Notes: a model not told the origin generated them from the letters alone. A stretch of DNA of 64,000 bases from Candidatus Rikenella faecigallinarum (GCA_019113395.1 DXHL01000019.1:96811-160810); one strand, 5' to 3'; shown: positions 1-12,412, numbered from the stretch's first letter. Translations and numbers: made by a program.

Positions 1-2
1 AA

Positions 3-1994
3 GAGGCCAAAGCTCCCGACCCCGTCTATCCCATCCCGACCCAGGCACAGATAGATTGGCAAAAGATGGAGACCTATGCTTTCGTGCACTTTGGTCTGAA
101 CACCTTTAACGACCTCGAATGGGGCTACGGCGACACCCCGGCCGAGACCTTCAACCCGACCGACCTCGATGCCGAACAGTGGGTTCGCATTATTCAGGCA
201 GCCGGATTCAAAGGAGTTATCCTCACGGCCAAACACCACGACGGTTTCACCCTCTGGCCCTCGAAATACACGGAGTACAGCGTCAAGAACTCCCCGTGGC
301 GCAACGGCGAGGGGGATATGGTACGCGACCTGGTGAATGCCTGCCGCAAATACGGGCTGAAGTTCGGCCTGTACCTCTCGCCGTGGGACCGCAATCACGC
401 GGAATACGGACGTCCCGCCTACACAGAGTACTTCCAGAACCAGATTCAGGAGTTGATAAACGGCTACTGCGACAGCATCGAACTCTTTGAGTATTGGTTT
501 GACGGAGCCAACGGCGGGGACGGCTATTATGGCGGAGCGCGCGAGAAACGTTCGATTGACCCTAACAGCTACTACCAGTACGAACGGGCTGTGGCCACGA
601 TTCACGCCAAGTTCCCGAATGCCATGATTTTCGGGGGCACCGAACCCACCATCCGCTGGGTCGGCAACGAAGAGGGGTGGGCCGGGCAAACCGACTGGGC
701 TCCCTACAAAACGGGCGACAACCCCCACTACGGTTCGCCGAACGGAACGGAGTGGCTGCCGGCCGAGTGTGACGTGTCGATACGCCCCGGGTGGTTCTAC
801 CACCCCCGCGAAGACCAGGCCGTACGGTCACTCTCCCACCTGGTCAATATCTATTACCAGAGTGTCGGTCGCAATGCCACGCTGCTGATGAATTTCCCCG
901 TAGCGCTCAACGGCAAAATCCATCCGCTCGATTCGGCACGCATCATGGAGTGGCGGCAGGTGCTCGACGAACAGTTCCAGACCAACCTGTTGGCAGGCAT
1001 TGAAGCAGAGGCCGGCAATGTGCGCGGCTCGAACTTTGCCCCCGAGGCGCTGACCGATGGTGATTGGGACACCTATTGGGCCACGGACGACAGCGTCACC
1101 CGCACTGCCGTAACCTTTACCTTCGACAGCCTCACCCCCGTCAATCGTCTCCTGCTGCAGGAGTACATTCCGCTGGGACAGCGCGTATCGAAATTTGCGG
1201 TCGAATACCTCGACTCGCTGAACCAATGGCAGCCGATTCAGACCGAGGATACCATGACCACCATCGGATACAAACGCATTATCCGTTTCGAGACGGTGGC
1301 CACCGAAGGGTTGCGCGTACAGTTCCAGGAGGCTCGCGGACCGCTCTGTATCAACAACATCGAAGCTTACCTGGCTCCGGTGCTGATGGTCGAGCCGTCG
1401 ATACGGCGCAATGCGGCAGGAACGGTCTTCCTCAGCGCACCGATAGGGGCGGAAATCCACTACACAACGGATGGCAGTACCCCTACACCGCAATCCAAGC
1501 TCTTCACCGAGCCTTTTGAGATGCCTTACAAAGGGACAGTTCAGGCCATCTCCTACGACCCGACCTTCCACAAGAGCAGTGCCGTAGCTTCGCACACGTT
1601 CGACATTCCGACCGCAGCCTTCAGCGTGGTTACCCCCGAGGGCGAAAAGGCCTCAGCCGCTTTCGACGGCAACCCCAGTACGGCCTGGTACCTGCTGCTC
1701 TCCAAGAGCCGCGAGTTGGAGTTCGACCTCGGCGGCACCTACACCCTCACCGGGCTGACCTACGCCCCCGATGCCAACCGCTGGGGGATGGGTCCCGTCT
1801 CGAAATACCGCATTTTTGTGGATAACCGGGAGGTAGCGCACGGCGAATTCTCGAACATCAAAGCGAGCCCCATTGAACAACTCGTGACCTTCCCGCAACC
1901 GATTGAGGGACGTCGCGTACGCTTTGTGGTCGAAGCCACGGCCGACGATGCCGCCAGCGCCTCGTTCGCCGAAATCACCGTCCTCACCCGATAA
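3..1994 (+). CDS. alpha-L-fucosidase, GH29, with C-terminal F5/8-type (CBM32-like) and chitobiase-like domains; 5' end truncated by window edge
   Basis: Reading frame is open from nt 3 (EAKAPDPVYPIPTQAQIDWQKMETYAFVHFGLNTFND), upstream of the listed ATG at 66; WFDGA motif typical of the GH29 nucleophile region; C-terminal IHYTTDGSTPT repeat and discoidin-like segments. Confidence 0.9.
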   Translation, partial: EAKAPDPVYPIPTQAQIDWQKMETYAFVHFGLNTFNDLEWGYGDTPAETFNPTDLDAEQWVRIIQAAGFKGVILTAKHHDGFTLWPSKYTEYSVKNSPWRNGEGDMVRDLVNACRKYGLKFGLYLSPWDRNHAEYGRPAYTEYFQNQIQELINGYCDSIELFEYWFDGANGGDGYYGGAREKRSIDPNSYYQYERAVATIHAKFPNAMIFGGTEPTIRWVGNEEGWAGQTDWAPYKTGDNPHYGSPNGTEWLPAECDVSIRPGWFYHPREDQAVRSLSHLVNIYYQSVGRNATLLMNFPVALNGKIHPLDSARIMEWRQVLDEQFQTNLLAGIEAEAGNVRGSNFAPEALTDGDWDTYWATDDSVTRTAVTFTFDSLTPVNRLLLQEYIPLGQRVSKFAVEYLDSLNQWQPIQTEDTMTTIGYKRIIRFETVATEGLRVQFQEARGPLCINNIEAYLAPVLMVEPSIRRNAAGTVFLSAPIGAEIHYTTDGSTPTPQSKLFTEPFEMPYKGTVQAISYDPTFHKSSAVASHTFDIPTAAFSVVTPEGEKASAAFDGNPSTAWYLLLSKSRELEFDLGGTYTLTGLTYAPDANRWGMGPVSKYRIFVDNREVAHGEFSNIKASPIEQLVTFPQPIEGRRVRFVVEATADDAASASFAEITVLTR

Positions 1995-2031
1995 GACACA
2001 TTCCGAAATTCAATATCTTACATCAGCATAA

Positions 2032-3654
<1,623 letters not shown>

Positions 3655-3699
3655 CTGCTATATTTGTTTGGGCGACACACTACGGCCCAATAATAACAG

Positions 3700-3734
3700 A
3701 ATGGGTAGAGAAACCTTGTGTTTCTCCACCCATT
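3700..3734. terminator. hairpin terminator between convergent genes
   Basis: aatgggtagagaaac / gtttctccacccatt, 15-bp stem with one mismatch, 5-nt loop, T-rich flank. Confidence 0.7.
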
Positions 3735-3764
3735 ATACTTTTATACGAACCAGAGGTACCCCCC

Positions 3765-4268
3765 CTACAACAGTTTCATCGCAATTCTGGCGCACCCCTC
3801 GGCATCAGCCAGCGCATCGTGGTGGTGGTCAAACGGAATACCCAGATAAGCGCAAACCGTCGGCAAGCGGTGATTTCCAATCACCGCTTTCGGAATGGCC
3901 CGCCGAGCCGCCACCAACGTACAGTAGAAACGATACGAAGCGGGATACTCCATCCCATAGGCCGCATGCGTAGCCCGCAGCACCCCCTCATCAAAAGCCG
4001 CATTATGGGCCACCATCGGAATCCCCTCGACCCACGGGGCCACCTCAGCCCATATTTCGGGGAAAAGCGGCGCATCCTCTGTATCGGCCGCACTGATGCC
4101 GTGAATCTGTTCCGTAAAGTAACGATAGTAGTAGTTGGGTGTCGGGTGTACCAGGCGGTGCAGGCGGCGCACAATCTCCCCGCTCCGAACCACCACCAAT
4201 CCCACCGAGCAGATGCTCGACCGCTGGCCATTGGCCGTCTCAAAGTCTATGGCTGCAAAGTCCTGCAT
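3765..4268 (-). CDS. DnaQ-like 3'-5' exonuclease (DNA pol III epsilon-type)
   Basis: FAAIDFETANG ExoI motif, MVAHNAAFDEGVL ExoII, HDALADAEGCARI ExoIII. Confidence 0.9.
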   Translation of the reverse strand: MQDFAAIDFETANGQRSSICSVGLVVVRSGEIVRRLHRLVHPTPNYYYRYFTEQIHGISAADTEDAPLFPEIWAEVAPWVEGIPMVAHNAAFDEGVLRATHAAYGMEYPASYRFYCTLVAARRAIPKAVIGNHRLPTVCAYLGIPFDHHHDALADAEGCARIAMKLL

Positions 4269-4321
4269 GGCCTTGGTTCGTAAAAATTCGGGGTCGACCT
4301 CCTCCCAATGCCCATCCTGCC

Positions 4322-5992
4322 CTATGCCGCGGCAAAGAGTATCAGGAGCTGCGCCGTCAGAATCCGCAGAAACATCGTCAGCGGGTAAACCGTCGCATAG
4401 CTCACGGCAGGCAGGTCATTACCTGCCACGGCATTGGAATAGGCCAGCGCGGGCGGGTCGGTCATGCTCCCGGCCAGCAGCCCGGCCAGGGTAAAGTAGT
4501 TAATCTTGTAGAAGAGTCGGCCGATAATCCCGACCAGCAACAGCGGCACCATCGTAATAATCACCCCGTAGCCAACCCACTTATAACCGCCGCCATCGAC
4601 AATCGTTTCGACAAATCCTTCGCCGGCACCCAATCCCACACCGGCCAGGAAGAGTGCAATCCCGATTTCCCGCAGCATCAGGTTGGCACTCATGGTGGTG
4701 TAGGTCACCACCTTGTATTGGGGTCCGAAGCGGCTGATAAGAATCGAGACAATCAACGGTCCGCCGGCCAGCCCCAGTTTCAGAGGCTGAGGTATCCCCG
4801 GCAACAGAATCGGGATACTGCCCAGGAAGACACCCAGGAAGATACCCACAAAAATCGGTATCAGGTTGGGTTCGCGCAAGCGCCGCATGGAGTTCCCCAG
4901 CACTTTGGTAGCCTCAGCCACCCCTGTCTCGGTCCCTACGACCGTCACCCGGTCACCCATCTGGAGCTGCAAACTGCGGTTCGCCACCAAATCCACCCCG
5001 GCACGATTCACCCGCGTAATGTTAATCCCGTAGGTGCTGCGCAACCGCAGGTCTCCCAGCCGTTTACCGTTCAACTCGGGTTTCGTAATCATTACCCGAC
5101 GGGCGATAAACTGACTGTCCAGTTTCTCCCATTCGGAGAAGTCCATGTCAATCTTATGCCCCAGAAAAGCCACTAACGCCTCCTCATCCTTATGCGCCGC
5201 AATGACAAAGAGTTTGTCGCCGAGGTTCAGCTGTGTCGTGTTGCTGGCAATCTCAATACGCCCATCGGCGTGGCAGACCCGCGACAGCACAAACGTCCGG
5301 TCAATCAGTCCCGAGATATCACCCACGGTACGCCCGGCAATCGCCGGATTCTCCAGCACTATCGAGATACGCTGCGCCCCGCTGTCATCCGAGTCACCAC
5401 CGCGTGCCGCTTCGGCCTCCTTGTCGAGTTTGATGCGGAAGAAGACCCGCATCGCCATAATCGACACGATAATCCCGATAACCCCTAACGGATAGGCCAC
5501 GGCATAACCGAGCGGTATCGAGGGGTCGTTAATGCCCGTCATGTCGCTGTAAGCCTGTTGCGCCGCCCCAAGACCCGGGGTGTTGGTCACCGCTCCCGAG
5601 AGGATACCCACCATGGTGGTAATCGGAATGCCCGTCACCACATGCAGGACGTAGGTAATCGCCACCCCCAGAAAAACAATGGCCGAGGCCAGCATATTGA
5701 GCGTCAGCCCCCCTTTTTTGAGTGAAGAGAAGAAACTGGGCCCCACCTGCAGACCAATGGAGTAGACGAAGAGTATCAGGCCGAACTCCTTGACAAAATG
5801 GAGGGTCGAGGGGTCGATGCGCATACCGAAGTGGCTCAGGGCAATCCCGACGAAGAGAATCCAGGTGATACCGAGCGAGATTCCGGCAATTTTGATTTTC
5901 CCGAGGGCAATCCCCACGGCAATCACCAGGGCGATAAGCAGGATTGAGTGTGCGACACCGCCTCCGAAGAAGAGGTTGTTAATCCATTCCAT
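4322..5992 (-). CDS. AspT/YidE/YbjL-family putative transporter with two RCK_C (TrkA_C) domains
   Basis: 556 aa; two hydrophobic blocks flanking two RCK_C-like regions ([28 protein letters not shown]); [14 protein letters not shown] typical of the AspT family. Confidence 0.88.
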   Translation of the reverse strand: MEWINNLFFGGGVAHSILLIALVIAVGIALGKIKIAGISLGITWILFVGIALSHFGMRIDPSTLHFVKEFGLILFVYSIGLQVGPSFFSSLKKGGLTLNMLASAIVFLGVAITYVLHVVTGIPITTMVGILSGAVTNTPGLGAAQQAYSDMTGINDPSIPLGYAVAYPLGVIGIIVSIMAMRVFFRIKLDKEAEAARGGDSDDSGAQRISIVLENPAIAGRTVGDISGLIDRTFVLSRVCHADGRIEIASNTTQLNLGDKLFVIAAHKDEEALVAFLGHKIDMDFSEWEKLDSQFIARRVMITKPELNGKRLGDLRLRSTYGINITRVNRAGVDLVANRSLQLQMGDRVTVVGTETGVAEATKVLGNSMRRLREPNLIPIFVGIFLGVFLGSIPILLPGIPQPLKLGLAGGPLIVSILISRFGPQYKVVTYTTMSANLMLREIGIALFLAGVGLGAGEGFVETIVDGGGYKWVGYGVIITMVPLLLVGIIGRLFYKINYFTLAGLLAGSMTDPPALAYSNAVAGNDLPAVSYATVYPLTMFLRILTAQLLILFAAA

Positions 5993-6132
5993 AGCTTACT
6001 ATACTACGAGCAATCGTTAAGAAAGGACAAAGGTACTCTTTTCCGCGCGATTGAAAAAGCGGCAGCGGTCGTTGTATTTTTTCAAAATCGGAACAAGGGT
6101 GTTCTTTTTACGTCCAGTCCCGGAAAAAGAGC

Positions 6133-6163
6133 GGCGGTCGGAATGGGTTACATTCCGACCGCC
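6133..6163 (-). terminator. intrinsic terminator downstream of the 6231-6992 OMP gene
   Basis: ggcggtcggaatg / cattccgaccgcc perfect 13-bp stem, 5-nt loop, nested inside gaaaaagag/ctctttttc; U-rich on the minus transcript. Confidence 0.75.
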
Positions 6164-6230
6164 ATCCAACTCTTTTTCAACTATCTACTGCTACACCACC
6201 CCTACACAACGTTCCACCTGACAGCCGCAG

Positions 6231-6992
6231 CTAATAGAGGTACTTGTCATACCAGTTCACCTGTCGTCCGGTACTGGTACGTCCGTCCTTGAGGACCTTA
6301 CCGACCTTCAGTTTCAGTCCGGCTGTCACATAACCCGTGAAGCCGTATCCGCCTTCCACAAAGAAACAGAGCTTGCCTTTCCCCATCTCCACTCCAAGCG
6401 GAGAGATTTGGTATCCCAAGAGCGCTTTGGTTGTTTGGTCAGCGTCGCACGCCACCCACCGGCTGCCAATGCCCAACCCAATCCCCGCACGGGTATAGAG
6501 CGACAACCAGTTGTTCCGCATCCAGTTGATGCGGAGCGAAGGCAGCAGTGTCAACCAGTCATCCACCTGTCTGCCGGAGTTGTCCTGCGTATCCGTAATA
6601 CGACACTCCTGCCATCCTTTGTTGTGGGAATAGACAAACGGAATATTCAACTCCAGCCAGGGAGTAATTTCGTAATTGAACCCAATGCTGACTGTCCCGA
6701 AATTGCTGTTAATCCGCCCGGCCGGGAAAGGTTCATTGGGCAACGGATTGTAATGGAACGGAAAATGTTTGTTCGCATAGCTGTCGAACGAGGTCACCGC
6801 CCCGTAGCCGTAACTGAAAGTCACCGCAATACGGCTCTGCCGTTCGCGCTGAGGCTGTACGTAAACCTTTTTGCCGGTCGAATCAATCTCCCTCGGTGTA
6901 AAGGGCGTCACAATACGCCCACTCTGCGCCCACACCCCCGTCACGGACATCACCCCTACAACACAAAAACCTAAAAATTTATACACGTTCAT
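6231..6992 (-). CDS. secreted outer-membrane beta-barrel-like protein, unknown function
   Basis: In-frame start MNVYKFLGFCVVGVMSVTGVWAQ gives a signal peptide; the ORF-track start at 7286 is an upstream extension. Barrel-like alternating pattern. Confidence 0.7.
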   Translation of the reverse strand: MNVYKFLGFCVVGVMSVTGVWAQSGRIVTPFTPREIDSTGKKVYVQPQRERQSRIAVTFSYGYGAVTSFDSYANKHFPFHYNPLPNEPFPAGRINSNFGTVSIGFNYEITPWLELNIPFVYSHNKGWQECRITDTQDNSGRQVDDWLTLLPSLRINWMRNNWLSLYTRAGIGLGIGSRWVACDADQTTKALLGYQISPLGVEMGKGKLCFFVEGGYGFTGYVTAGLKLKVGKVLKDGRTSTGRQVNWYDKYLY

Positions 6993-7111
6993 AATCGAGT
7001 TGGTTAGGTTAGCAATGAAGAAGAGAATAGGGATTTTCTCAAAGATAAGAAAAATTTGAAATTCCAAGCCAAAATTCGTAACATTGTCCAATGAATTTCG
7101 TCTGCCCGTCC

Positions 7112-8395
7112 ATGACAAAAACCATACTCCCGGGTCTGTTTTTCTCGCTGTGCATCCTGACCGCAACGGCTCAGGAGTACCCCCTGACCCTCGACGAGTG
7201 TCGCAGAGCAGCCGTCGAACATTCACCCCTGACGGTTCGCCAACGCCTGGCCGCCGACAAACGCGAAGCGAAAGACCGGGCCACATCGGCAGCCCTTATT
7301 CCCCAGTTCGAAATCAATGCTCAGGCCAGTTACCAGAACCAGACCGTGGAACTGCCCGGCGAGCTGAATCTCCCCTTCTCCATCGACCTTCCGCTCGACC
7401 AATATCGTGCCACGGTAGATTTCAGTCAGGTGATATACGGGGGCAACAGTGTCCGCAACACCAAAAGGGTCAATGCCGCCACCGAGGAGGTCGAAACGCT
7501 GTCACTGGAGGTGCAACTCGACCGCCTGCGCGACCAAATCAACGAAATTTACCTGAACATCCTGCTCACCAACCGTCAGTTGGATGTCAATCAGCTGATG
7601 CGCCAGACCCTCGCGGCCGACATGAAGGCCGTATCGGCACAAGTGAAACACGGCACCACCACAGGCGGCACACAGGCTGCTCTGGCGGCACGGATGCTCG
7701 AACTGGAGCAGGAAAAGACCTCGCTTCAGGGGACTCGCGAGAAATTGTTGCAAACGCTGCGTACGCTGACCGGGCTTAGCGTAACCGAAAGCACGCCGCT
7801 GGTGCTGCCTGAAGTGCCCTCGGAAGCCCCCACCACCGACAATCGTCCCTTCCAACGCACCGAACTCAAACTCTACGACAGCCAACGCGAACAACTCGAC
7901 ATGCAAAACCGACTGCTCAACAGCCGGGCTAATCCGCAGTTGTCGTTGTTTGCCAGCGGCGGGTACGGACGACCGGGATACAACCCCCTGGAGTCGAACT
8001 TTTCGCTGATGGCCATTGGTGGAGTGCGGTTTCGGCTGCCGCTGACCGCCTGGGACGCCACCCAAAAGGAGAAACAGGCCAATCGATTGCTGAGCCGTGA
8101 CATCGACCAGCAACAACGCGATTTCGAGCGGAACACATCCATCGAAATCGCCCAATATGCCACCGACATTCAAAACCTTCAGGAGATAATCACCCTCGAC
8201 CCGCAAATTGTGGTAGCCCGCACCATTATCCGTGAACAGGCACTCGCCCAACTTAAAGGGGGCGTTATCACGGAATCGGAATACCTGACCGAATTCAACA
8301 ACGAAGCGACGGCACGCATCCAGGCCGAGACCAATGCCCTGCTGTTGATACAGGCCTGGATACGCTATAACGCTGCACGCGGCATTTACGAATAA
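7112..8395 (+). CDS. TolC-family outer membrane efflux protein
   Basis: Signal peptide MTKTILPGLFFSLCILTATAQ then YPLTLDECRRAAVEHSP; OEP repeat organisation. Confidence 0.9.
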   Translation: MTKTILPGLFFSLCILTATAQEYPLTLDECRRAAVEHSPLTVRQRLAADKREAKDRATSAALIPQFEINAQASYQNQTVELPGELNLPFSIDLPLDQYRATVDFSQVIYGGNSVRNTKRVNAATEEVETLSLEVQLDRLRDQINEIYLNILLTNRQLDVNQLMRQTLAADMKAVSAQVKHGTTTGGTQAALAARMLELEQEKTSLQGTREKLLQTLRTLTGLSVTESTPLVLPEVPSEAPTTDNRPFQRTELKLYDSQREQLDMQNRLLNSRANPQLSLFASGGYGRPGYNPLESNFSLMAIGGVRFRLPLTAWDATQKEKQANRLLSRDIDQQQRDFERNTSIEIAQYATDIQNLQEIITLDPQIVVARTIIREQALAQLKGGVITESEYLTEFNNEATARIQAETNALLLIQAWIRYNAARGIYE

Positions 8396-8430
8396 CTCCA
8401 CTCAACTCCCCGGACAACACACCCACCTTC

Positions 8431-9345
8431 ATGAACAGACTGCTCACCCTCGGAACCGCTCTCGTGATGACCGCCACGGTCGGCACCTCCTGCACACGGG
8501 GCCCGCAACCCGACGCCTACGGCAACTTTGAAGCCGTCGAAGTCCTCGTCTCGGCCGATGCCAACGGGAAACTGTTGGAATTTAACGTGGACGAGGGATA
8601 TCGTTTTCATCGAGGGGAGATTGTCGGCTGGGTGGACACCACGCAGTTGGTGTTGCAACGCAATCAGTTGCAGGCCGAGTTGGCCGTATGCCGGGCCCAG
8701 CTGCCCGACAAGCAGAAGCAGCTCGAGGTCATCCGCGAGCAACTGGCAAAGACCATGCACGAGTTGGCACGATTCAAGGCGCTGGCCGAGGCCGACGCCT
8801 CCACCGAACAGCAGGTCGATAACCTCTCCTACGATGCGGACATTTTGCAGCGGCAGCTGGACGCCTCGGAATCCGACCTGAACATTCGGACACGGACGCT
8901 TCTGGCGCAAATGGAACCGATTCGGCAGCAGATACTGCAAATACAGGACCGCATCGACAACGCGTATGTGGTCAATCCGGTCGAGGGGACCGTACTGGCC
9001 AAATATGCCGAACAGTATGAGTTGGCAGCTATTGGCAAACCGCTCTACAAGGTAGCCAATCTGGATACGTTGATTTTGCGCGCCTATGTCGAAGAGCCGC
9101 AGTTGGCCGAGGTACAGTTGGGACAGGAGGTTGTGGTGGCGGTGGACAGCACTTACGCCGGGCAGACCCGCTTCACGGGGCGCATCGGATGGATTGCCGA
9201 CAAGGCCGAATTTACCCCCAAAGTGATTCAGACGCGCAACGAGCGGGCCAATCTGGTCTATGCCCTGAAGATATATGTAGCCAATCCGGGCTTATTGAAG
9301 ATTGGCATGCCGGCCGAGGTCTATTTCAACCGACAAGAGCAGTAG
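8431..9345 (+). CDS. HlyD-family periplasmic adaptor lipoprotein
   Basis: Lipobox-like VGTSC; biotinyl-lipoyl-like VLVSADANGKLLEFNVDEG; coiled-coil hairpin; follows tolC. Confidence 0.9.
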   Translation: MNRLLTLGTALVMTATVGTSCTRGPQPDAYGNFEAVEVLVSADANGKLLEFNVDEGYRFHRGEIVGWVDTTQLVLQRNQLQAELAVCRAQLPDKQKQLEVIREQLAKTMHELARFKALAEADASTEQQVDNLSYDADILQRQLDASESDLNIRTRTLLAQMEPIRQQILQIQDRIDNAYVVNPVEGTVLAKYAEQYELAAIGKPLYKVANLDTLILRAYVEEPQLAEVQLGQEVVVAVDSTYAGQTRFTGRIGWIADKAEFTPKVIQTRNERANLVYALKIYVANPGLLKIGMPAEVYFNRQEQ

Positions 9346-9374
9346 GAGACCGTTATACGCAGGACTTTTAGGGC

Positions 9375-9406
9375 TTTGGGACGTTTCCCTGCCTTTTGTA
9401 TTTTTT
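9375..9406 (+). promoter_or_regulatory. candidate Bacteroidota-type promoter in front of the embedded GH20 gene
   Basis: TTTG (9375-9378) - 20 nt - TATTTTTT (9399-9406), close to consensus TTTG-N19-21-TAnnTTTG; ATG at 9429. Confidence 0.45.
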
Positions 9407-9428
9407 TCACTTTTTCGGTACAACCACT

Positions 9429-11444
9429 ATGTTTCGTCGATTGTCTCACATCGTTTGTATCGTCCTGCTCGTCTGGGGAATCGGTAGCGCAGCAGCGGCT
9501 ACCGTATCGAAGCCTTTCACCATCCCCGAAATCCGCGAATGGAGTGCCGGGAAAGGGTATTTTCAACCGCGTGAAACTACGCGCATTGTCTGCAGCAGTT
9601 CGGCCTCGGCCGAACTGCTGCAGGTGGCCGAGCGTTTTGCCGAGGATTATGAGGTGATGTTCGGACAGCGGCTGCCCGTGGTCCAGGGACGGGGAACGAA
9701 GGGAGACTTTATTTTTGCTCTGGCCGATGACAAGGGACTGGGCGAAGAGGGTTACGCCGTGCGCATCACGGACCGTGTGCAGCTTACGGCTCCGACCACC
9801 CGCGGACTCTACTGGGGGACCCGCACGCTGCTCCAACTGGCCGACCAGAACGAAATGCAGACCCTGCCCAGCGGCACCATCCGCGACTGGCCCGACTACG
9901 CTTTTCGGGGGTTTATGCTTGACTGCGGACGAAAGTTTATCCCGCTCGACTACCTGCGGAAACTGGTCCGCATCATGGCCTACTACAAGTTGAACGTCCT
10001 CCAAATCCACCTCAACGACAACGGCTTCAAACAGTACTACGAACACAACTGGGACAAGACCTACTCGGCCTTTCGCCTCGAATCGGAGACCTTCCCGGGG
10101 CTCACGGCCCGCGACGGGTCGTACTCCAAACGGGAGTTCATCGACCTGCAGCAAGAGGCGGCAGCCTGCGGCGTGGAGATAATCCCCGAGATTGACATTC
10201 CGGCTCACTCCTTGGCCTTCACACAATACATGCCCGAAATCGGCAGCCGTGAGTACGGCATGGACCACCTCGACCTTTTTGCGCCGGAGACCTACCGTTT
10301 CGCCGATGCCCTCTTTCGGGAGTACCTGACGGGCGACGAACCGGTCTTTATCGGCCCGCGCGTCCACATCGGAACCGACGAATATTCGAATGCCCGCAAA
10401 GAGGTGGTCGAACAGTTCCGCGCCTTTACGGACCACTACATTCGCCTGGTCGAAGAGCTGGGGAAACAGGCCGTGGTGTGGGGAGCGCTGACCCATGCGG
10501 CGGGAGAAACTCCCGTAAAGGCCGACAGCGTGATTATGAGCGCCTGGTACAACGGATATGCCGACCCGGCGGCCATGATGGAGGCGGGCTACAAACTGGT
10601 AAGCATTCCGGACGGGATGGTTTACATTGTGCCTGCAGCGGGCTATTACCACGACTATCTGAACGAAGCCTACCTCTACGACCACTGGACACCCGCACAT
10701 ATTGGACAGGCCGTTTTTGAGGAGCGACACCCTTCGATACTCGGCGGCATGTTTGCCGTGTGGAACGACCATGTGGGGAACGGCATCTCGGTCAAAGACA
10801 TCCATCATCGGCTTTTCCCTGCCCTGCAGACCCTGTCGGCCAAGATGTGGGACGGAACCCATGTTTCATTCGCTTATCCCGTGTTCAACAGCCTCCGCCA
10901 GCCGCTGGCCGAAGCCCCCGGGATTAACGAACGGGCACGGATTGGGCTGACTCCGACGTGTGTCTACACGCAGGCCGAGGTGCAGCCCGGCGACACACTC
11001 CCTTTTGCGGAGATTGGCTACGACTATACGGTCAGTTTCGACATCGAGGGAGGCCATGAAAGTCTAGGAGCCGTTCTGTTCCGCTCGCCGAACGCCACCT
11101 TCTACCTGAGCGACCCCATTGGCGGGATGATGGGCTTTGCACGCGACGGATACCTCAACACCTTCCGTTATCGGGTGCTGCCGGGCGAAAAGGCACACAT
11201 CCGTATCGAGGGTGACAACCGCAGCACATCCCTCTATGTCAATGACCGCCTGGTCGAGGAGATGAACATCCAGCGGCGCTACTACAACAGCGGCCGCGAC
11301 TCGATGAACTATGTCCGCACGCTGGTCTTCCCGCTGGAGGTGGCGGGTCGTTTCAACAGCCGCATCCACAACCTCACAATAGAGAACTACCGGGTGAGCC
11401 GCTCTGCGTCTCCCGCCCGAAAAGAGGAGACCCCCGCCCGATGA
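9429..11444 (+). CDS. GH20 family beta-N-acetylhexosaminidase, secreted
   Basis: Start MFRRLSHIVCIVLLVWGIGSAAA (signal peptide); catalytic HIGTDEYSN pair; C-terminal lectin-like region. Confidence 0.88.
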   Translation: MFRRLSHIVCIVLLVWGIGSAAAATVSKPFTIPEIREWSAGKGYFQPRETTRIVCSSSASAELLQVAERFAEDYEVMFGQRLPVVQGRGTKGDFIFALADDKGLGEEGYAVRITDRVQLTAPTTRGLYWGTRTLLQLADQNEMQTLPSGTIRDWPDYAFRGFMLDCGRKFIPLDYLRKLVRIMAYYKLNVLQIHLNDNGFKQYYEHNWDKTYSAFRLESETFPGLTARDGSYSKREFIDLQQEAAACGVEIIPEIDIPAHSLAFTQYMPEIGSREYGMDHLDLFAPETYRFADALFREYLTGDEPVFIGPRVHIGTDEYSNARKEVVEQFRAFTDHYIRLVEELGKQAVVWGALTHAAGETPVKADSVIMSAWYNGYADPAAMMEAGYKLVSIPDGMVYIVPAAGYYHDYLNEAYLYDHWTPAHIGQAVFEERHPSILGGMFAVWNDHVGNGISVKDIHHRLFPALQTLSAKMWDGTHVSFAYPVFNSLRQPLAEAPGINERARIGLTPTCVYTQAEVQPGDTLPFAEIGYDYTVSFDIEGGHESLGAVLFRSPNATFYLSDPIGGMMGFARDGYLNTFRYRVLPGEKAHIRIEGDNRSTSLYVNDRLVEEMNIQRRYYNSGRDSMNYVRTLVFPLEVAGRFNSRIHNLTIENYRVSRSASPARKEETPAR

Positions 11445-12412
11445 TTGAAGCCAAAGGGATAACCAAACGCCGAGGGCAGACGCTGGCACTGGAAAACGTA
11501 TCGCTCAGCGTTCCCGCAGGCTCCATCCACGGCCTGATAGGGGCGGTGGGAGCGGGGAAAAGTACGCTCTTCGAGATACTGGTGACCCTGCTTCGTCCCG
11601 ACAGTGGAGAAGCTACGGTGGGAGGGTACGACATTGCCCGGGAGTGGCGCGCAGTGCGACGGACGGTGGGGTATATGCCTGCTGTCTTTTCGCTTTACGG
11701 AGACCTCACAGTGGCTGAAAATCTGCGCTTCTTTGCCCGCATCTACCATCAGGACCCGACTCACATCCGAAAATTGGTGGGCGAGATTTGGTCGCAAATC
11801 GAGCCCTTCTCGAACCGCCCCGCAGCACACCTCTCGGGAGGCATGAAACAGAAACTGGCTCTCTGCTGCGCCATGGTACACGACCCGCAGGTGCTGATGC
11901 TCGACGAACCCACCACGGGCGTAGACCCCACCTCGCGCCATGAGTTTTGGACGGCGCTGCACCGATTGGCCGACCAGGGAAAGACCATCCTGGTCTCGAC
12001 CTCCTACATGGACGAGGCGGCACAATGCGACCGCATCACCCTGCTGCACGAGGGGAGTACGCTGGCCACGTTGGCTCCGCACGAAGCTCCGGACCTCTAT
12101 CACGGCACCCTGTACGAAATCACGCTGCAGGAGGGGAGCCTCGGGAGTGAGAGACTGCTGCCGCTGCTGCGCGACTGGTCGCTGAGCCGCGGCTGCTACT
12201 CCTTCGGCGACCGCATCCACCTGAGCATCGCCCTGCCCGATATCCGCACCGAAACCGTCGAGAGCTACCTCCGCGGACAGGGTGTTTCCGTAGAGGGCCT
12301 GCATATTGTCCCCGTCCGTCCATCGGTCGAAGACCTCTTTATACAACTCGCCTCGAAGGGCGAAACCACCGACTCGCTGAACCCCGATACAACAAACGCC
12401 TTGCATGCCTAA
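11441..12412 (+). CDS. ABC transporter ATPase (YbhF N-half-like)
   Basis: GAVGAGKST, LSGGMKQKLAL, VLMLDEPTTGVDP; ATGA overlap with the GH20 stop. Confidence 0.92.
   Translation: MIEAKGITKRRGQTLALENVSLSVPAGSIHGLIGAVGAGKSTLFEILVTLLRPDSGEATVGGYDIAREWRAVRRTVGYMPAVFSLYGDLTVAENLRFFARIYHQDPTHIRKLVGEIWSQIEPFSNRPAAHLSGGMKQKLALCCAMVHDPQVLMLDEPTTGVDPTSRHEFWTALHRLADQGKTILVSTSYMDEAAQCDRITLLHEGSTLATLAPHEAPDLYHGTLYEITLQEGSLGSERLLPLLRDWSLSRGCYSFGDRIHLSIALPDIRTETVESYLRGQGVSVEGLHIVPVRPSVEDLFIQLASKGETTDSLNPDTTNALHA

Noticed and set aside
4139-5176. 345-aa + strand ORF overlapping the exonuclease and AspT-like transporter genes
   Set aside because: Lies antisense to two well-supported minus-strand genes; composition (H/Q/N/R-rich) is typical of a shadow ORF.
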